Of a stretch of 64,000 nt of DNA, positions 35,616 through 43,719 are shown piece after piece. How positions within the stretch are numbered: position 1 is the stretch's first letter; every line of letters starts with the position of its first letter. The DNA is from PALSA-505 sp036267135 (GTDB taxonomy: Bacteria; Actinomycetota; Actinomycetes; Streptosporangiales; Streptosporangiaceae): contig DATAWQ010000029.1 of NCBI GenBank assembly GCA_036267135.1, forward strand, positions 1-64,000, in the 5' to 3' direction. The translations under genes were made by a program, and so were the position numbers. The notes beneath the pieces were generated by a model, which ran no database searches, was not told the DNA's origin, and was given only the letters and a program-made list of their open reading frames with translations.

Positions 35616-37228
35616 CGAGCCGTGACCTCCAGGTGACGCTGGCGGAGCACGAATTTCCGCACCTTGCCGGTGGGGGTGAGCGGGATGTTCTCGTCGTCCA
35701 CCGCGAGCACCTGCCCGAGGGTGGCGGCCACCTCCGGGCTGAGCGCGGCCCGCACCAGCGCGGTGCGGTCGGCGGTGGGGTCGGCACCCTCTTCGAGTTG
35801 CAGCAGCACGTCGGTGACGACCCGGTCGCCCTCCCGCACCGCCACCACTGTGCAGTCCAGCACGTCGGGGCAGTTCGTGAGCACCCGCTCTTCGGAGGCC
35901 GAGGTGTACAGCCAGGCGCCGCCGCCGAGGTCGACCGAGTCCGCCTTGCGGTCCAGGTGGTAGTAGTAGCCCTCCTCGTCGCGGTAGACGTAGTCGCCGG
36001 TGAGGAAGTAGCCGCGCATCCGCGTCCGGTAAGTCCTGGCCGAGTCGTTCCAGTAGCCAAGCGACAGCGTCGCGGACTTGGTGCCGAGTTCGCCGACCTC
36101 ACCCGGGGGCAGCTCCTGGCCGTCCGGGCCGAGCACCGCCGTCTCGGCGAACGAGTGCGGCTTCCCGATGCACCGGCCGTACCTGCTGGTGTCCGCTGAG
36201 TGCTGGATGAAGAAGTGTGAGTGGCCCATCTCGCTGGACCCGATGCCGTCCACGAACACCGATCCGGAGACCCGCTCGCGGCCGCCCCGGCCCACCACTT
36301 CCCGGCTGCCGCAAGAGATCAGGCGGCGGATGTGTGCCTCGTGCGCGCAGTCACCGGTGTTCCACCACAGCGCCACCGAGCTCAGGTCGTGCTTGGGCAG
36401 GTCAGCCTTGACCAGGTCGGGCCAGGTGGCCGAGAAGCCGATCACACTGTGCGGCCGCCACCGCTCGATCGCCTCGAGCACGCCAGGCCCGGTCTGCTGG
36501 GACAGCATGGCCACCTCGCCGCCGTAGCACAACCCCAGGTTGGTCACGATCAGGCCGGCCGCGTGCGCGCAGGGCATGGCGCTGAGCATCCGGTCGGTTC
36601 CCTGCGGCCGCGGCAGGGTGAGCCGGTACCTGATCGCGGCCAGCAGGCTGGCGTGTGAGTGCACCACCGCCTTGGGCAGCCCGGTGGTGCCGGACGAGTG
36701 AGTGATCGCCACCGGATCGGTGGGGTACCAGTGGTACGGCGCCGGCGCGTCGCCCGGGTCGGCGTGACCCAGGTCGGTGACGTCGGCCAGGAACGGGATG
36801 GCCGGGTTCAGCAGGCCGAGCTGCTGCGCGCGGCCGGAGTCGGTGAGGATGCCGACCGCACCGAGCCGCCGGATGTACTCGGCCATCGGCTCGATGTTCA
36901 GGTACGGGTTGATCAGCGCCGGGATCGCGCCCAGCCGGATGAGGGCGAGGAAGGTGAGCGCGGTGTCCGCGGCGGCGGGGGCGCAGACCGCGACCGGGTC
37001 ACGCATCCCTATCCCCAGTGTGTGCAAGGTGGCCGCGCGGGCCCGGACCAGCCCGTCGAGCTGCCGGATGGACAGCGGCTGCCAGGCCGGCCAGCCGTCG
37101 GCAGGGGTGTCGAACGTCAGTCTCGGATCATCGAGCCCGGCCTCCTGCGCGGCCAGCGTGGTGAGCACGTTGCCCGCGCCCAGCGCGGGATCCGCGGCGA
37201 GCTGCGCTCGGTTGATCTTGCCGCTCAC
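35612..37228 (-). CDS. Adenylate-forming acyl-CoA/ACP ligase (ligase 1)
   Basis: A 538-aa AMP-binding enzyme. Core motifs: THSSGTTGLPKAVVHSH (P-loop-like A3), DGIGSSEMGH (A5), YFLTGDYVYRD (A7), LDRKADSVDLGGG (A8) and PTGKVRKFVL with the catalytic Lys (A10). The N-terminal region (AVCAPAAADTALTFLALIRL) resembles benzoate/long-chain ligases more than NRPS adenylation domains. An aryl or fatty acid would be activated and passed to CoA or to one of the cluster carrier proteins. It overlaps both neighbours by 4 nt. Confidence 0.87.
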   Translation of the reverse strand: MSGKINRAQLAADPALGAGNVLTTLAAQEAGLDDPRLTFDTPADGWPAWQPLSIRQLDGLVRARAATLHTLGIGMRDPVAVCAPAAADTALTFLALIRLGAIPALINPYLNIEPMAEYIRRLGAVGILTDSGRAQQLGLLNPAIPFLADVTDLGHADPGDAPAPYHWYPTDPVAITHSSGTTGLPKAVVHSHASLLAAIRYRLTLPRPQGTDRMLSAMPCAHAAGLIVTNLGLCYGGEVAMLSQQTGPGVLEAIERWRPHSVIGFSATWPDLVKADLPKHDLSSVALWWNTGDCAHEAHIRRLISCGSREVVGRGGRERVSGSVFVDGIGSSEMGHSHFFIQHSADTSRYGRCIGKPHSFAETAVLGPDGQELPPGEVGELGTKSATLSLGYWNDSARTYRTRMRGYFLTGDYVYRDEEGYYYHLDRKADSVDLGGGAWLYTSASEERVLTNCPDVLDCTVVAVREGDRVVTDVLLQLEEGADPTADRTALVRAALSPEVAATLGQVLAVDDENIPLTPTGKVRKFVLRQRHLEVTAR

Positions 37229-37809
37229 GTCAGTGCATCCCTTTCTGTCCAGGAACCGGGCCCGATGAGCAGCGCGGCCGCATGATCACTCTGGTGGGGG
37301 GCGCGCGCCTGGTCGGCGACGACGACGAGAACCGCGTCCGCGTCGCCGCTGCGGATGAGCAAGTCGGCGCAGGCGCGGGCGTCGGCCGTGGCGTCGCCGA
37401 GTGGGACCGTGCAGACCACCGGCCCGCTGAGAGCCCACCGGGCGGTCAGGTAGCCCACCACCGCGTTCGGGGTGGACTGGTAGAAAAGCATCGGCGGCAC
37501 GCGGCGCTCCTGGCCGACGGCCTGGGCCACCGCGGCCGCGGTGGCCAGGTCTCCGGTCGAGCTGGCCAGCACCACCCCGGTGCGCTCGCCCCGGGCCGGG
37601 TCGGCCGGGGCGGGGCCAAAGAAGGCGTGCAGGCAGCGCTGCGCCACCTCCACCACCAGCGGGCTGAAGGTCGAAGTCACGAAGCCGGGGACGCCGGGCA
37701 GCGTGTCGCCGGGCGCGGTCGGCCACTCCGCCTGCGCCAGAACCACCGGACCGGGACTGGCCAGCTCGGTGGCCAGGTCTCCGATGGCGGGCACGGTGCT
37801 GCTGCTCAT
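37225..37809 (-). CDS. Half-size ketosynthase-like protein without active Cys (chain-length-factor-like)
   Basis: A 194-aa product from the ATG at 37809, which overlaps the upstream KS stop as ATGA. It matches the short 'ketoacyl-synt_2/chain length factor' type known from aryl polyene clusters: FVTSTFSPLVVEVAQRCLHA, TGVVLASSTGDLATAAAVAQ, MLFYQSTPNAVVGYL and VVCTVPLGDATADARACADL. The position of the KS active Cys has no Cys-containing ACA motif, so it cannot condense alone. It probably pairs with the KS encoded directly upstream. Longer frames to 38538 are artefacts of that gene. Confidence 0.72.
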   Translation of the reverse strand: MSSSTVPAIGDLATELASPGPVVLAQAEWPTAPGDTLPGVPGFVTSTFSPLVVEVAQRCLHAFFGPAPADPARGERTGVVLASSTGDLATAAAVAQAVGQERRVPPMLFYQSTPNAVVGYLTARWALSGPVVCTVPLGDATADARACADLLIRSGDADAVLVVVADQARAPHQSDHAAALLIGPGSWTERDALT

Positions 37810-38930
37810 GCGGCCTCGACCAGCAACGCGGTGTTGGCGCCGCCGAACGCGGCGTTGAGGCTGAGCGCATACCGGCCCTGGCGCTCCCGCCCGGGGGTGA
37901 GCACCAGGTCGAGGCGGCACTCGTCGTCGGGGCCGAGGAACCCGGCGTTGACCGGAAGCTGGCCGCTGCGCAGCGCTAGCACGGTGACGATCAGCTCGAC
38001 CAGGCCGGAGGCCTCCAGGGCGTGGCCGTGCACCGACTTGGTGGAACTGACCGGGGTCAGCGCGGCGCGGGCGCCGAGCGCGGTGTGCAGCGCGGCGGCC
38101 TCGGACGCGTCGCTGAACGGCGTGCCGGTGCCGTTGGCGTTCACGTAGCCGATCTCCGCCGGGTCGGCCCCGGCCCGGGCCAGCGCCATGCCCACCGCGC
38201 GGGCCAGCCCGCTGCCGTCCGGGCGGGGCTGGCAGACGTGGTAGGCGTCGCCGCTGCGGCCCCAGCCGGCCAGCCGGGCCAGCACCGGGGCGTCCCGGTG
38301 CGCGGCGGTGGCCGCCGCCTCGAGCACGACCGCCGCCACCCCGTCGCCCAGCAGCATCCCACGCCGCCCCGCGCTGAACGGCCGGACCTGGCCGTCGGGA
38401 GCCAGCGAGCGGCCGGCGTCGAACATGGCGAAACTGTCGGCGTCGACCAGGTAGCCCGCCGCCACCACGACACGGCTGGCCTGCCCGGCGGCGAACATAG
38501 CGGCGGCGTCGATGACCGCGGTACTGGCGGCCACGCACGCTGCCATGTAGATCCGCGGTGTCGCGCCGAGGCCGCAGCGCCCGGCTACCGCGGCGGCTGT
38601 ATCGCCGGTCACCTGCCTGGCATCCGGGTCCCTGGCCGCCGCGGGGTCACAGTGCAGGGCCAGCAGCAGCGGGCAGCCGGCCCGCTGGCCGTCAGCTAGT
38701 CCCGCGGCCGCCCAGGCCGCCTCGATGACCGCCGCGAGCTCCTCGGCCAGGACTGGGGTGCCGGGCAGCTCGGCGGCGGCGTTCGCCCGGCAGCGCCGCG
38801 GCGCGAACCTGGTGACGCCACCAAAGGCGGGTGTGCCGGCCAGCACCCCGTCGAGCACCGGGGTGAGGCCGCGGCCGAAGGCGGTGGTCGCGGCCATCCC
38901 GGTGATGGCGGCCTGCCCGCTGTCAGCCAT
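37806..38930 (-). CDS. Beta-ketoacyl synthase with Asn replacing one catalytic His
   Basis: A 374-aa KS, shorter than typical FabF. It keeps Cys 132 (MAACVAAST) and His 303 in KSVHGHALEASG, but the other motif, normally NAHGTGT, reads VNANGTGTPFSD, with Asn 266 in place of His. A Cys-His-Asn set recalls KASIII/thiolase-like enzymes and would change the decarboxylation step. It is flanked by the carrier protein gene upstream (8-nt overlap) and the half-size partner downstream (4-nt overlap). The pair probably acts as a heterodimer on a carrier-bound aryl or acyl unit. Confidence 0.82.
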   Translation of the reverse strand: MADSGQAAITGMAATTAFGRGLTPVLDGVLAGTPAFGGVTRFAPRRCRANAAAELPGTPVLAEELAAVIEAAWAAAGLADGQRAGCPLLLALHCDPAAARDPDARQVTGDTAAAVAGRCGLGATPRIYMAACVAASTAVIDAAAMFAAGQASRVVVAAGYLVDADSFAMFDAGRSLAPDGQVRPFSAGRRGMLLGDGVAAVVLEAAATAAHRDAPVLARLAGWGRSGDAYHVCQPRPDGSGLARAVGMALARAGADPAEIGYVNANGTGTPFSDASEAAALHTALGARAALTPVSSTKSVHGHALEASGLVELIVTVLALRSGQLPVNAGFLGPDDECRLDLVLTPGRERQGRYALSLNAAFGGANTALLVEAA

Positions 38931-39168
38931 GGCTGGCCCCGGCCAGCAGGTCGCGGAACCCCTGCGCGGCGCCGGACAACGTGGTCATCGCGGCCAGCTC
39001 TTCGTCGGTGGGCTCGAGCGTGACCTGATAGGTCTGTTCGATGCTGGTAATCAGCCAGGTCAGTTCCAGCGAGCCGATCTGCTCGGGCACGCTGTCGGGG
39101 GACCGGTCACCGAACGCGGCCAGTATCGCGACGATGTCCGCTCGGCCGGGCGCGGCCCGCTGGCTCAT
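38923..39168 (-). CDS. Discrete acyl carrier protein 1
   Basis: An 81-aa carrier protein. The phosphopantetheine attachment site is Ser 33 in EQIGSLELTWLI, followed by the usual helix (SIEQTYQVTLEP). The residue before Ser is Gly rather than Asp. Four-nt overlap with the upstream carrier protein gene suggests equal production of both carriers. The partner enzymes are the KS pair encoded downstream and a ligase upstream. Confidence 0.82.
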   Translation of the reverse strand: MSQRAAPGRADIVAILAAFGDRSPDSVPEQIGSLELTWLITSIEQTYQVTLEPTDEELAAMTTLSGAAQGFRDLLAGASHG

Positions 39169-39434
39169 TCGGCCGAGCCGGCGGGGGCCACCGCGATTCG
39201 CTTGACCACCTCGGCGGTGAACTCGTCCAGCGTCATCAGCGGCAGCTCGGTGGTGTCCTCATCGGTGAACTGCACCCCGAACTTGTCCTCGACCTGGACC
39301 GCGAGTTCCGCGATGGCCAGCGACTCCAGGTCGAGCCCGGCCGGTCCCAGATCGGTGTCACCGGTCACGTCGCTGACGTCGTAATTCATCGCCCGGACGG
39401 CTTCGACGACGAACTCGCGAACCTCATCCTCCAT
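39165..39434 (-). CDS. Discrete acyl carrier protein 2
   Basis: An 89-aa acidic carrier protein. The attachment Ser is Ser 38 in AGLDLESLAIAEL, and helix III has VEDKFGVQFTDEDTTELPLM. It differs clearly from carrier protein 1, so the two probably hold different chains (for example starter and extender). It lies 27 bp after the ligase 2 gene and overlaps the next carrier protein gene by 4 nt. Confidence 0.87.
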   Translation of the reverse strand: MEDEVREFVVEAVRAMNYDVSDVTGDTDLGPAGLDLESLAIAELAVQVEDKFGVQFTDEDTTELPLMTLDEFTAEVVKRIAVAPAGSAE

Positions 39435-39461
39435 CAGGAGCTCCTCTTCGTGTTCTGCTAG

Positions 39462-41024
39462 TCATGTTTGGGTTCGGGCCAGGGCGGTGTGCCGTAGAGG
39501 TCGGGATAACTCGTTCAGGCTGGCGGCGGCTCGCAGGGCCGCGTGGTCGCGGACGATCTTGCCGGTGGCGGTGCGGGGCAGCTCGGCCAGGACGTGCAGC
39601 CGCCTGGGCCGCTTGTAGGCGGCGAGTTCGGTGGCCAGCGTGGCCTCAGCTTCGGCGAGCGAAGCACCCTCGGTGAGCACGAGGAACGCGGTGATCTCCG
39701 CGTCGTAGATCACCACCGAAGTGGTGACCTGTGGCAGCGCGCAGAGGGCCTGCTCGACCTCGGTCAGGTCGACCTTGAGCCCGCCGACCGAGACCTGGGA
39801 GTCCAGCCGACCCAGGATCGTCACCAGGCCGGTGCCGGGGTCGATCCTGGCCGCGTCCCTGGTGTGCAGCCAGCCGTCGGCCCACCGGGTGGGATCGGCC
39901 AGCCCCACGTAGGGCGACGCGGCCATCTTCACCAGCAGTTCGCCCTGGTCTAGTGCCACGTGCATGCCCGGGGCCGGGTCGACGGACGGCCGGAGGCTGC
40001 CGGTCAGGTCGGTGGCGATCACCCCGAGTTCGGTCATCCCGTACATGCTGCCGAGCGGCACCCGGTACAGCCCGGTGAACCGCTCCGCGACGCCGGGCCG
40101 GGTGAGTTCGCCCGCGACCACCATGCGGGTGAACTGGGGGAGCGGCCGGGGGGTGGCCGCCGCGCACAGCAGTTCGGCGTGGAAGGGCACGCCGAGCAGC
40201 ATGGTCGGCTCCGGTCCCGCGGCCACCGCGTCCGCGATCCCGTCGGCGGTGATCCGGTCCGGGTAGACGAGTTGCACGCCGGCGTGCAGGCTGTGCAGCA
40301 GCCCGCCGACCAGCCCGAGAACGTGCACGATCGAGGCGAGCAGCACGATGCGGTCGCCCGGCTTCGGGTACTCGGCGAGCCGGCTGTACCGGTCGAGCTC
40401 GGCGATCAACTCCGCGGCGGTGCGGCCGATGACCTTGGACGGGCCGGTCGACCCGGAGCTGAGCTGGATCAGGCAGTGCTCGGTGGCCGCGGGCCGCCCG
40501 CCGGGCCGTGCGGCGGTGACGGTCTCCACCCGCGTATACCCGGCCAGGGCTGGGCCGGAAGCTTTTTCACCTGTCACCACGACCTGCGGCGCCAGCGAGC
40601 CGAGCGCCCGCTCCACCTCGCCGGGGGCCAGCCGGTGGTCCAGCAGGCTGGTTTGGGCGCCGAGCCGCCAGGCGGCCAGCAGGCTGGCCACGAAGGCCAG
40701 CGACGGCGGCAGCCGCAGCGAAACGGTGCCGCCTTCGGCCAGGCCCGCGGCGGCCATCTCGCGCTGCTGCTGATCGACGAGCTGGCGAAGTTCGCGCCGG
40801 TCGACGGGCCGTCCCATGAAAAGGCAAGGTTGGTAATCGTTTCCGGCCAGGAGGAATTCGTCCACCCATTTTCCGGGAACCGAGCCGGTGCGCTCACTCG
40901 GCACCGACGTGGCCAGCCCGGCCTGGAAAACGTTTCCGTGCCCGATTAATTGTGTAGACCATTCTCCCGATAGCGGGGACGCCGGGCTATCCGCGCGGCG
41001 GGGCCGATCCGAGGGGAACATCAC
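39462..41024 (-). CDS. Adenylate-forming ligase 2
   Basis: A 520-aa AMP-binding enzyme of divergent type. It has LIQLSSGSTGPSKVIGRT (A3), GSMYGMTELGVIATD (A5), WLHTRDAARIDPGTG (A7), LGRLDSQVSVGGLKVD (A8) and RTATGKIVRD with the A10 Lys. The region AQTSLLDHRLAPGEVERAL resembles ligases that load discrete carrier proteins. It is the first gene of the large leftward operon and sits directly before the two carrier protein genes, which suggests it charges one of them. The start (GTG at 41024, followed by ATG) has a weak ribosome binding site; a start near residue 53 cannot be excluded. Confidence 0.85.
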   Translation of the reverse strand: MMFPSDRPRRADSPASPLSGEWSTQLIGHGNVFQAGLATSVPSERTGSVPGKWVDEFLLAGNDYQPCLFMGRPVDRRELRQLVDQQQREMAAAGLAEGGTVSLRLPPSLAFVASLLAAWRLGAQTSLLDHRLAPGEVERALGSLAPQVVVTGEKASGPALAGYTRVETVTAARPGGRPAATEHCLIQLSSGSTGPSKVIGRTAAELIAELDRYSRLAEYPKPGDRIVLLASIVHVLGLVGGLLHSLHAGVQLVYPDRITADGIADAVAAGPEPTMLLGVPFHAELLCAAATPRPLPQFTRMVVAGELTRPGVAERFTGLYRVPLGSMYGMTELGVIATDLTGSLRPSVDPAPGMHVALDQGELLVKMAASPYVGLADPTRWADGWLHTRDAARIDPGTGLVTILGRLDSQVSVGGLKVDLTEVEQALCALPQVTTSVVIYDAEITAFLVLTEGASLAEAEATLATELAAYKRPRRLHVLAELPRTATGKIVRDHAALRAAASLNELSRPLRHTALARTQT

Positions 41025-41164
41025 AGGCCAAGACCGACTTTTCGTGAATAGCGGGTGTTTGTCGAGAGAGTCGCATATCTCCGGCTATGCGGTCAAGCCG
41101 CGCGTGCATCTGCACGTGCTTTTCGCAGAATGTCACGCAGGGTCAGGATCTTGGATAGCAAAAA
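41025..41164 (-). promoter_or_regulatory. Probable promoter/operator region of the main leftward operon
   Basis: This 140-bp gap between the P450 gene and ligase 2 is AT-richer than its surroundings. It holds an inverted repeat CGTGCA-TC-TGCACG (41103-41116) overlapping an 8-bp palindrome GCACGTGC (41112-41119). On the minus strand a TTGACC lies inside CTTGACCGCATAGCCGG, followed by a GCATA...TATGC inverted repeat. These suggest a regulated promoter. No experimental support. Confidence 0.42.
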
Positions 41165-42433
41165 TCATCTCAGGGTTACGGGCAGGTGGCTGAAACCCCG
41201 GAATACCAAGCCCTGCCGGACCGGCGGTCCGGCCAGCCGTAGACTGGGAAACCGGGTCAGCAGGGCGGCGAAGAACGTGCCGGCCTCGATCCTGGCCAGG
41301 GGGGCGCCCAGGCAGAAGTGGATGCCCCCGCCGAACGACAGCACGGTCGTCCCGGTCCTGGTGATATCGAAGACGTCGGGGTCGGCGAACCGGGCCGGAT
41401 CCCGGTTCGCGGCGCCCAGCATGGCGATGACCAGGCTGCCCGGTGTGAGCGGCGCACCGCCGAGCTGGGTGTCCTCGGCCGCGACGCGGCCGAGGAACTG
41501 AACGGGCGGGTCGTAGCGCAGCACCTCGTCGACCGTGTGCGGGGCCAGCGCCGGGTCGGCGCGCAGCAGAGCCGCCTGATCCGGATGGGCCAGCAGGGCC
41601 GCGGTCCCGTTGGTGAGCAGGTTCGTCATGGTGTCCACACCGGCCATGAACAGGAACGTCAGCGTCTGCAGCAGTTCGTCCCGGCTGAGCGTGCCGTCGT
41701 CGGGACGCTGGCCTGCGGCGGTGGCGTCGTGTGCGGCGACCAGTGTGCTGGCCAGGTCGTCCCGCGGCGCCGCGTGGCGGCTGGCCACCAGGCCGGAGAA
41801 GTAATCGCGCAGTTCGAGTGCGGCCCGGTCGGCCTCGTCCAGTTCTTGCTTGGTCACCCCGATCTCGACGACCTTCAGCAGCGCCGACATGGCGGGCCGC
41901 AGGCTGGCCCAGTCGCCGGGCGGCACGCCGACCAGCGAGCCGATCACCGCGATGGGCAGCCTGGCGGCGAGCGTGGCCTGCAGGTCGACCGGGCTGCCGC
42001 CGGAACCGGCGTCGGCCAGCGCGTCCAGGGACTGGTCCACCAGGCGCACGATGCTGGCCCGCAGCCGCTCAGCCTGACGCGGCGTGAAGGCGGCGCCGAC
42101 CAGGCGCCTGAGCCTGGTGTGGTCCGGGGGATCGAGGAACAGCATGGTCTCGAACGTGGCCACTTTTGACGGGCGGTCCCGCCAGCCCGGCGTGGCGAGG
42201 TCGCACCATTGCGGGCTCTGTGCCCGGAAAACCGTTTCTCTGGTCACCGTGGCGCAGTCTTCGTAGGAAAGAGCGAACCAAACCCCGCTGGGCGTACAGT
42301 GCGGGCCACCCAGCGCGCGCAGCTGTTCAAAGGTGGGATAAGGATTCGCGATGACCCCGGGCGTTAGCAGGCTGTCGAGTAATGCATTTACATCATCATT
42401 TTGCTTCTGACCTGCAATAGTTACTTCGCTCAT
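41165..42433 (-). CDS. Cytochrome P450 (P450-1)
   Basis: About 422 aa from the ATG at 42433. The I-helix has the normal AGVDT (264-268), the K-helix ExxR is EVLR, and the heme loop is FGGGIHFCLGAPLAR with Cys 374. Substrate recognition regions are not assignable. It is a clear paralogue of the P450 encoded at 50257-51528 (shared LDPPDHTRLRR, GTAALLAHP, and RGFSHLP against RGFAHFP near the end). It is divergent from P450-2 over a 92-bp spacer. As a monooxygenase it probably oxidises the cluster product or a carrier-bound precursor. Confidence 0.92.
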   Translation of the reverse strand: MSEVTIAGQKQNDDVNALLDSLLTPGVIANPYPTFEQLRALGGPHCTPSGVWFALSYEDCATVTRETVFRAQSPQWCDLATPGWRDRPSKVATFETMLFLDPPDHTRLRRLVGAAFTPRQAERLRASIVRLVDQSLDALADAGSGGSPVDLQATLAARLPIAVIGSLVGVPPGDWASLRPAMSALLKVVEIGVTKQELDEADRAALELRDYFSGLVASRHAAPRDDLASTLVAAHDATAAGQRPDDGTLSRDELLQTLTFLFMAGVDTMTNLLTNGTAALLAHPDQAALLRADPALAPHTVDEVLRYDPPVQFLGRVAAEDTQLGGAPLTPGSLVIAMLGAANRDPARFADPDVFDITRTGTTVLSFGGGIHFCLGAPLARIEAGTFFAALLTRFPSLRLAGPPVRQGLVFRGFSHLPVTLR

Positions 42434-42525
42434 GCCTTCCCTTCTGGCCAAAGGCGCGAATGCCGCCAAAACATACTAGACACCACACATCGAACAGGGC
42501 GATCATTCGGCGGGAGGTGATGGCG
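42434..42525. promoter_or_regulatory. Divergent promoter region between two P450 genes
   Basis: The 92-bp spacer contains an AT-rich core around 42470-42495 (CATACTAGACACCACACATC), with a TAGTAT -10-like hexamer on the minus strand. GGGAGG at 42512-42517 is the ribosome binding site for the rightward P450 and sets its start at 42526. Promoter calls are tentative. Confidence 0.4.
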
Positions 42526-43719
42526 ATGACCGGTGAGCAGCCGGAGAGTTTTCCTTTCCGCCTGCGGCCCGAGGACTTCGGCACGCCGACCAGGCTGTAC
42601 ACCGGGTGCCCGGTCAGGCGGATCGAGTTGCCCAGCGGTGACGTGGCCCATCTGGTGCTGAACTACGACGAGGTCGAGCAGGTGCTGAAGGACCGGCGGT
42701 TCAGCCGGAACTTCCGGTACGAGGGCGCTCCCCGGATGGTCCTGACCGAGGACATGTCGCTGAACCCGAACGCCATCGTGAACCTCGATCCGCCTGAGCA
42801 CACCCGCCTGCGCCGGTCCATCCAGTGGGCCTTCCGGCCGGCCAACGCCGCGTCCTGGCGGCCCAAGATACAGCGGGTGACCGACGACCTGCTGGACGGG
42901 ATCATCGCGGCGGGACCGCCTGCCGATCTGGTCGAGAGCTTCGCCAAGCTGCTGCCGATCAGGGTGATGTGCGAGCTCGTTGACGTGCCGGACGCCGACC
43001 GGGATCAGCTCATCGCCTGGACCGGCGTGTTCTTCTCCACCGACGCGGTCGCGGCCGAGCAGCGCGATGAGGCGAGCTACTACTTCTTCAACTACGTCCG
43101 CGAACTGGTGGACGCCCGGCGGGCCGAGCCCCGCGACGGCCTGCTCGACGCGCTGATCAAGGCCTGCGACGTGGATGCGGTCCTCACCCAGGCCGAACTG
43201 CTTCAGATGGTGCTGGCGCTGTTCATTGGGGGCCAGGAGAACACCTCGGCAATCCTGGCTCGCGGCATTTTCACCCTGCTGCGCGACGGTGAGTCCTACG
43301 CCGCGCTGTGCGCCGACCCCGGCCTGATCGAGCAGGCGGTGGAGGAGATCCTCAGGTACGACGTGGCCAGCGAGGGGGCCTTCCTGCGGGTGACAACCGA
43401 GGACGTGGAACTCGGCTCGGGTGTGATCCCGCGCGGCACGGCCGTGCAGGTGTCGCTGCCGTCGGCGAACCGGGCCAGCGACCGGTTCACCGACCCGGAT
43501 GCGTTCGACATCAGCCGGGACAGGAACCCGCACCTGACGTTCGGCGCGGGCGCGCACTTCTGCCCGGGCGCGCCGCTGGCCCGGCTGGAGTTGCGGATCG
43601 CGCTCGGTGCCGTGGCCGCCGGGCTGCCCGGCCTGCGGCTGGACATCGATCCCGCGGACGTGAGGTACTCCCAGGGGTCGCTGGTCCGCGCCCTGCTGAG
43701 CCTGCCGGTCAGCTGGTAA
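42526..43719 (+). CDS. Cytochrome P450 (P450-2) with altered I-helix
   Basis: About 397 aa. The ATG at 42526 is 8 nt from GGGAGG; an in-frame ATG at 42520 is too close. The heme loop is FGAGAHFCPGAPLAR with Cys 346, and ExxR is EEILR. In the I-helix the usual (A/G)GxDTT reads GGQENTS (235-241), so Asn stands where the oxygen-activating Thr is expected. It resembles actinobacterial biosynthetic P450s working on carrier-bound or aromatic substrates. Its end overlaps the convergent sulfotransferase gene by 11 nt. Confidence 0.9.
   Translation: MTGEQPESFPFRLRPEDFGTPTRLYTGCPVRRIELPSGDVAHLVLNYDEVEQVLKDRRFSRNFRYEGAPRMVLTEDMSLNPNAIVNLDPPEHTRLRRSIQWAFRPANAASWRPKIQRVTDDLLDGIIAAGPPADLVESFAKLLPIRVMCELVDVPDADRDQLIAWTGVFFSTDAVAAEQRDEASYYFFNYVRELVDARRAEPRDGLLDALIKACDVDAVLTQAELLQMVLALFIGGQENTSAILARGIFTLLRDGESYAALCADPGLIEQAVEEILRYDVASEGAFLRVTTEDVELGSGVIPRGTAVQVSLPSANRASDRFTDPDAFDISRDRNPHLTFGAGAHFCPGAPLARLELRIALGAVAAGLPGLRLDIDPADVRYSQGSLVRALLSLPVSW

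Noticed and set aside
37225..38538. 437-aa frame that would fuse the half-size KS-like protein to upstream sequence
   Set aside because: The first 240 residues are an out-of-frame reading of the KS gene; the ATG at 37809 with ATGA coupling is a better start.
42434..42525. GAS- or butenolide-type regulator binding box between the P450 genes
   Set aside because: No clear inverted repeat of the expected length could be aligned; only promoter-like AT-rich sequence is visible.
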